Assembly: GCF_900197875.1 (NCBI RefSeq)
Contig: NZ_FZMO01000390.1
Span: forward strand, 1 to 37,502
DNA: 37,502 bases
Source: Frankia canadensis
Lineage (GTDB): Bacteria > Actinomycetota > Actinomycetes > Frankiales > Frankiaceae
Reading direction: 5' to 3'
This document shows positions 33,547 through 37,502 of this stretch, piece by piece (the stretch's first letter is position 1; each line of letters opens with the position of its first letter). The notes below the pieces were generated by a model, which saw only the letters and a list, made by a program, of their open reading frames with translations, searched no databases and had not been told where the DNA came from. The position numbers and the translations under genes were made by a program.

Positions 33547-35589
33547 GTGGAGAACGAGATCGCGGGCGGCGGCCCGATTCCCACCCCTCGCGAGCCCCCG
33601 GCCTCGACGGCCGACGCCCCGCCCGCCGGTGACCCGCCGGCGGAACGCGCGGCGCAGGCGGCGCGGACGGCGGGTGAGCGGGACACGGTGCTCACCTACG
33701 GGCGGGTGGACGAGAACGCCGTGCGGTCGTGGGAGCGCCAGGAGCGCACGCTGCAGCGCACCGGCGTCCGCACGATGGCGCGGCGGCTGCCGGGGCTGCT
33801 GCGGCTGGCCTGGTCGGTGGCCTGGGAGGCCGACCGCGCCGGCCTCGTCGTCATGGTCGTGCTGCGGGTGCTCGCCGGGGTCGTGGAGGCGCTCGGCCTG
33901 CTCGCCGTCGCCGGCGCACTGACGGCGGTGCTGCGCGACGGCCCAACCCCGCAGCGGCTGCGTGACGCCGTGCCCGCGGTGATCCTCGTCGTCGCGGCCG
34001 GCGTGGCGCGCAGCGGGCTGGCGGCGGCGACCAGCCTGATCCAGGCCCGCCTCGGCCCCCGGGTGGACCGGGCGAGCCTCGTCCGGCTGCTCGACCTGGC
34101 CACCCGCACGTCGGTGATGGCCTTCGACGACCCGACGTTCGTCGACGACCTGGAGGCCGCAGAGCGGGGCGCGGCCAGCGGGCGCCAGCTCGTCGACAAC
34201 GCCATCGAGGTGCTCACCGCGGCGATCCGCATCGCCGCGGCCGGCGGTGTGCTCGGCGTGCTGCACCCCGCGCTGCTGCCGCTGCTGGTGCTCTCGATCC
34301 TGCCGGACGGCTGGGCGTCCCTGCGCTCGGCGCGCCTCGCCCATGCCTCGTGGCTGCAGCGGCTGCCCCAGGTGCGGCGGCAGTGGATGCTCCGCTACCG
34401 GATGACCGACCGGGACTGTGCCGCGGAGATCCGGTCGTTCGGCCTCGGGCCCTTCCTGCTCGGCGAGTACACGGCGCTGGCCCGCGAGCAGGAGGCCGAG
34501 CAGGTGCGCGTCGGGCGCGGCCAGGCGCGCTATCGGCTGACCGGCGAGGCGATCTCGGGGCTCGCGCTGGGCCTCGTCTACGGCGTCCTCGTCGCCCTGC
34601 TGGACGCGGGCGTCATGCCGCTGGCCGCGGCCGGCACCGCGGTGCTGGCCATCCGCACCGGGCGCGGCGCGATGGAGTCGGCGCTGACAACCCTCAACAG
34701 CGCCTACGAGAACTTCCTCTACTTCGGCGAGTACCGGTCGTGGATCGCCCAGGCCGAGGAGCGGGTGCCCGAGGAACGCACTCCCCGCGCGCCCGGCGCG
34801 CCGGCGCTGATCCGTGCCGAGAACGTCACCTACACCTACCCGCGCACCGACAAACCGGCGCTGCGGGGCGTCACCATCGAGCTGCGCCGCGGCGAGGTCG
34901 TCGCCCTCGTCGGCGTGAACGGCAGCGGCAAGTCGACGTTGGCGAAGGTCGTCGCCGGCCTGTACGAACCGGACGGCGGCGCGGTGACCTGGGACGGGGT
35001 CGACCTCGCCGCCGTCGATCCGGACAGCGTCCGCGAGCGCATCGCCGTGATCCCGCAGGACTACACGCAGTGGCCGATGTCCGCCCGGATGAACATCGCC
35101 GTCGGCCGGGTCGGGCGGCTGCGCGCGGACGGCCCGGACAGCGTCGTGCCCGCCGCCCGGGCGACCGGCGCCGACGAGGTCATCGAGGGCCTGCCGCACG
35201 GCTACGACACGTCGCTGGCCCGCCAGTACACCGCCGGCCATGATCTGTCCGGCGGTCAGTGGCAGCGCATCGCCTGTGCGCGGGCCGTCTACCGGGACGC
35301 GCCGCTGCTCATCGCCGACGAGCCGTCGGCCGCCCTCGACGCCCGCGCCGAGCAGACCCTGTTCACCCTCATCCGCGAGCTCGGTCACGACCGCACGGTG
35401 CTGCTGATCACCCACCGCCTGGCGAGCGTCCGCTCCGCCGATCGCATCTACGTGCTCGACGGGGGCGTCGTCGTCGATCAGGGCGACCACGAGGACCTGA
35501 TGACCCGGCCCGGCATCTACCGGGACCTGTTCACCCTGCAGGCCAGCCAGTTCGTCGACACGACGTCTGGTGACCCGTCAGCCGCGTGA
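33547..35589 (+). CDS. ABC exporter, fused permease and ATPase
   Basis: The protein has about 680 residues. The N-terminal tail (1-75) is Pro/Ala-rich and charged. The membrane domain (about 80-410) has about six helices, starting LLRLAWSVAWEADRAGLVV. The nucleotide-binding domain shows Walker A GVNGSGKST (456-464), the Q-loop VIPQDYTQWPMS, signature LSGGQ (567-571), Walker B LLIADEPSAALD and the switch His in LLITHRLASV. It is a type IV (MsbA-like) homodimeric exporter. The substrate is unknown; such exporters often serve lipids, drugs or peptides. It is not adjacent to the candidate peptide locus. The start is uncertain: GTG 33547 or ATG 33490, which has GGAAG nearby. Confidence 0.88.
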   Translation: MENEIAGGGPIPTPREPPASTADAPPAGDPPAERAAQAARTAGERDTVLTYGRVDENAVRSWERQERTLQRTGVRTMARRLPGLLRLAWSVAWEADRAGLVVMVVLRVLAGVVEALGLLAVAGALTAVLRDGPTPQRLRDAVPAVILVVAAGVARSGLAAATSLIQARLGPRVDRASLVRLLDLATRTSVMAFDDPTFVDDLEAAERGAASGRQLVDNAIEVLTAAIRIAAAGGVLGVLHPALLPLLVLSILPDGWASLRSARLAHASWLQRLPQVRRQWMLRYRMTDRDCAAEIRSFGLGPFLLGEYTALAREQEAEQVRVGRGQARYRLTGEAISGLALGLVYGVLVALLDAGVMPLAAAGTAVLAIRTGRGAMESALTTLNSAYENFLYFGEYRSWIAQAEERVPEERTPRAPGAPALIRAENVTYTYPRTDKPALRGVTIELRRGEVVALVGVNGSGKSTLAKVVAGLYEPDGGAVTWDGVDLAAVDPDSVRERIAVIPQDYTQWPMSARMNIAVGRVGRLRADGPDSVVPAARATGADEVIEGLPHGYDTSLARQYTAGHDLSGGQWQRIACARAVYRDAPLLIADEPSAALDARAEQTLFTLIRELGHDRTVLLITHRLASVRSADRIYVLDGGVVVDQGDHEDLMTRPGIYRDLFTLQASQFVDTTSGDPSAA

Positions 35590-35608
35590 TGACCTGGGCC
35601 GTGTGCGC

Positions 35609-35664
35609 AGTTGTGACCTTCCCGGCCATGCGTGGGAACGGGTCCTCCTGTGAAGATCACAACT
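35609..35664. terminator. Stem-loop between convergent genes
   Basis: AGTTGTGACCTTC (35609-35621) pairs with GAAGATCACAACT (35652-35664) over 13 bp with one G-T pair, with a 30-nt loop. It lies between the ABC exporter stop and the end of the secreted protein gene. Confidence 0.5.
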
Positions 35665-35675
35665 CGAGTCGCGAC

Positions 35676-36719
<1,044 letters not shown>

Positions 36720-36999
36720 CCCTGCCTCCGTTCGTCTGCGCGGCGGTCCGGAGCGGCCCGCCGTGATCACAGCAAACACAACCAGAGGAGGGGGAAGCGG
36801 ATGATTTGCCCACCTGACACCAAGCTGTCGCCGGATCGTCGGTGCCGCCGGGGCGGCCCTGGCGGGCGACGAGGGTGGGTGGACGCGGGAGAGGCGGATC
36901 GACGGCAGGTGCGGGCGGTGCGCGGGAAGACGCCACCGATGAGCTGGGCCGTCGGGTGGTCGGTCGCGTGTGCGCTGGGAGAGTGGGAGTTTGTCATGT

Positions 37000-37479
37000 A
37001 TGACTGATATCGAGCGGTTTGAGGTTCCTCGGCGGATCGCGGCCACGCCCGCGGCGGTGTTCGCGGTGCTGCGTGACCCGGCGGGGCACGTCGCGATCGA
37101 CAGCTCCGGAATGCTCCAGTCGGCCGAGGGCGCGCCCGTGTCGGCCGTCGGCGACAGCTTCGTCGTGCACATGGACCGGGAGGCGCTGAACGACCGCCCG
37201 ATCGGCCGCTACGACGTGACCGTGACGATCACCCAGTTCACCCAGGACGCCCACCTCGAGTGGACGGTCACCGGCGAGGGCTTCCCGCCGATCGGCCACC
37301 GCTACGGCTACCTGCTCGCGCCGGCCGACGGCGGCACCCTGGTCACCTCGTACTACGACTGGAGCGACGTCCGCGCGTCGTGGCGCGAGCGCGGGGTCTT
37401 CCCGGTGATCCCGGAGGCCGCGCTGCGGGCGACCCTCGGCATCCTCGCGCGCACCGTCGAGCGGCCCACCGCGGTCTGA
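37000..37479 (+). CDS. SRPBCC (START-like) family protein
   Basis: This 159-residue cytosolic protein has the helix-grip pattern of polyketide-cyclase/dehydrase-like SRPBCC proteins: FEVPRRIAATPAAVFAVLRDPAGHVAID, then a beta-rich centre (FVVHM, YDVTVTITQF, HLEWTVTG, YGYLLAPADGGTLVTSYYDWS), and a C-terminal helix (IPEAALRATLGILARTVER). The pocket binds small hydrophobic ligands; the ligand is unknown. ATG 37000 is chosen because the family similarity starts at MTDIERFEVP; GGGAG lies 11 bp upstream, which is rather far. It is divergent from the secreted protein gene, with 280 bp between them and no clear promoter. Confidence 0.9.
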   Translation: MTDIERFEVPRRIAATPAAVFAVLRDPAGHVAIDSSGMLQSAEGAPVSAVGDSFVVHMDREALNDRPIGRYDVTVTITQFTQDAHLEWTVTGEGFPPIGHRYGYLLAPADGGTLVTSYYDWSDVRASWRERGVFPVIPEAALRATLGILARTVERPTAV

Positions 37480-37502
37480 CCCCGCGCCCGCCACCCCACC
37501 GC

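Noticed and set aside
33547-35589. ABC exporter as the transporter for the candidate peptides
   Set aside because: It is about 8 kb away with unrelated genes between and lacks an N-terminal C39 peptidase domain, so the link is not supported.

Overview
The window is about 72% G+C with strongly GC-rich third codon positions, GTG starts, many TetR regulators, an F420-type luciferase-like enzyme, a LytR-CpsA-Psr protein and a GAF histidine kinase of the DevS type. It is actinobacterial chromosome. The gene mix, the tandem repeats inside genes and the IS607-type relic suggest Frankia or a close relative, but this is inference. No rRNA, tRNA, CRISPR array, plasmid or phage genes were seen.

Layout. 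1-6.8 kb: a perfect 40-bp-stem hairpin, an acyltransferase-3 membrane enzyme, a SnoaL-like protein, a TesB thioesterase, an AT-rich hairpin island, an unrecognised repeat-bearing protein, a 17-bp tandem repeat and an LCP ligase. 6.9-16 kb: a membrane PP2C phosphatase, a TetR/YhgE-like membrane protein pair, a two-GAF histidine kinase, a DHA2 drug exporter divergent from a TetR gene across a double palindromic operator, a broken flavin/F420 oxidoreductase gene, an Hsp15-type S4 protein and an IS607 resolvase relic. 16-18.7 kb: a DUF218 protein, an F420-type oxidoreductase and an SDR. 18.7-25.1 kb: a large AAA-type ATPase regulator, a small unknown protein, and a block of two related small peptides followed by an M50-type membrane metalloprotease with a PqqD/RRE-like N-terminus. 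25.1-37.5 kb: a DUF2142 membrane protein, a SulP permease fused to a beta-carbonic anhydrase, a HelD-type RNA polymerase motor, an ABC exporter, a secreted protein and an SRPBCC protein.

The most interesting unit is at 22.5-25.1 kb. Two small genes (24704-24952 and 24276-24554) encode peptides that share a leader-like block (ELLPDRLTLA.VE, then EFDP..xPVNSP.SN) but have unrelated C-terminal tails. The second overlaps the metalloprotease gene by a GTGA stop/start. A well-spaced promoter lies just upstream. This looks like a ribosomal-peptide maturation and export locus, with precursor peptides plus an RRE-bearing site-2-protease-like partner; the product and modification are unknown.

Regulation visible in the sequence includes a pair of 13-bp TetR-type palindromes before the drug-exporter regulator, a promoter upstream of the YhgE-like gene, tandem TGTCnnGACA boxes upstream of the DUF2142 gene, and stem-loops between several convergent pairs. 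Short tandem repeats of 9-18 bp recur at more than ten places, most of them in frame inside genes.
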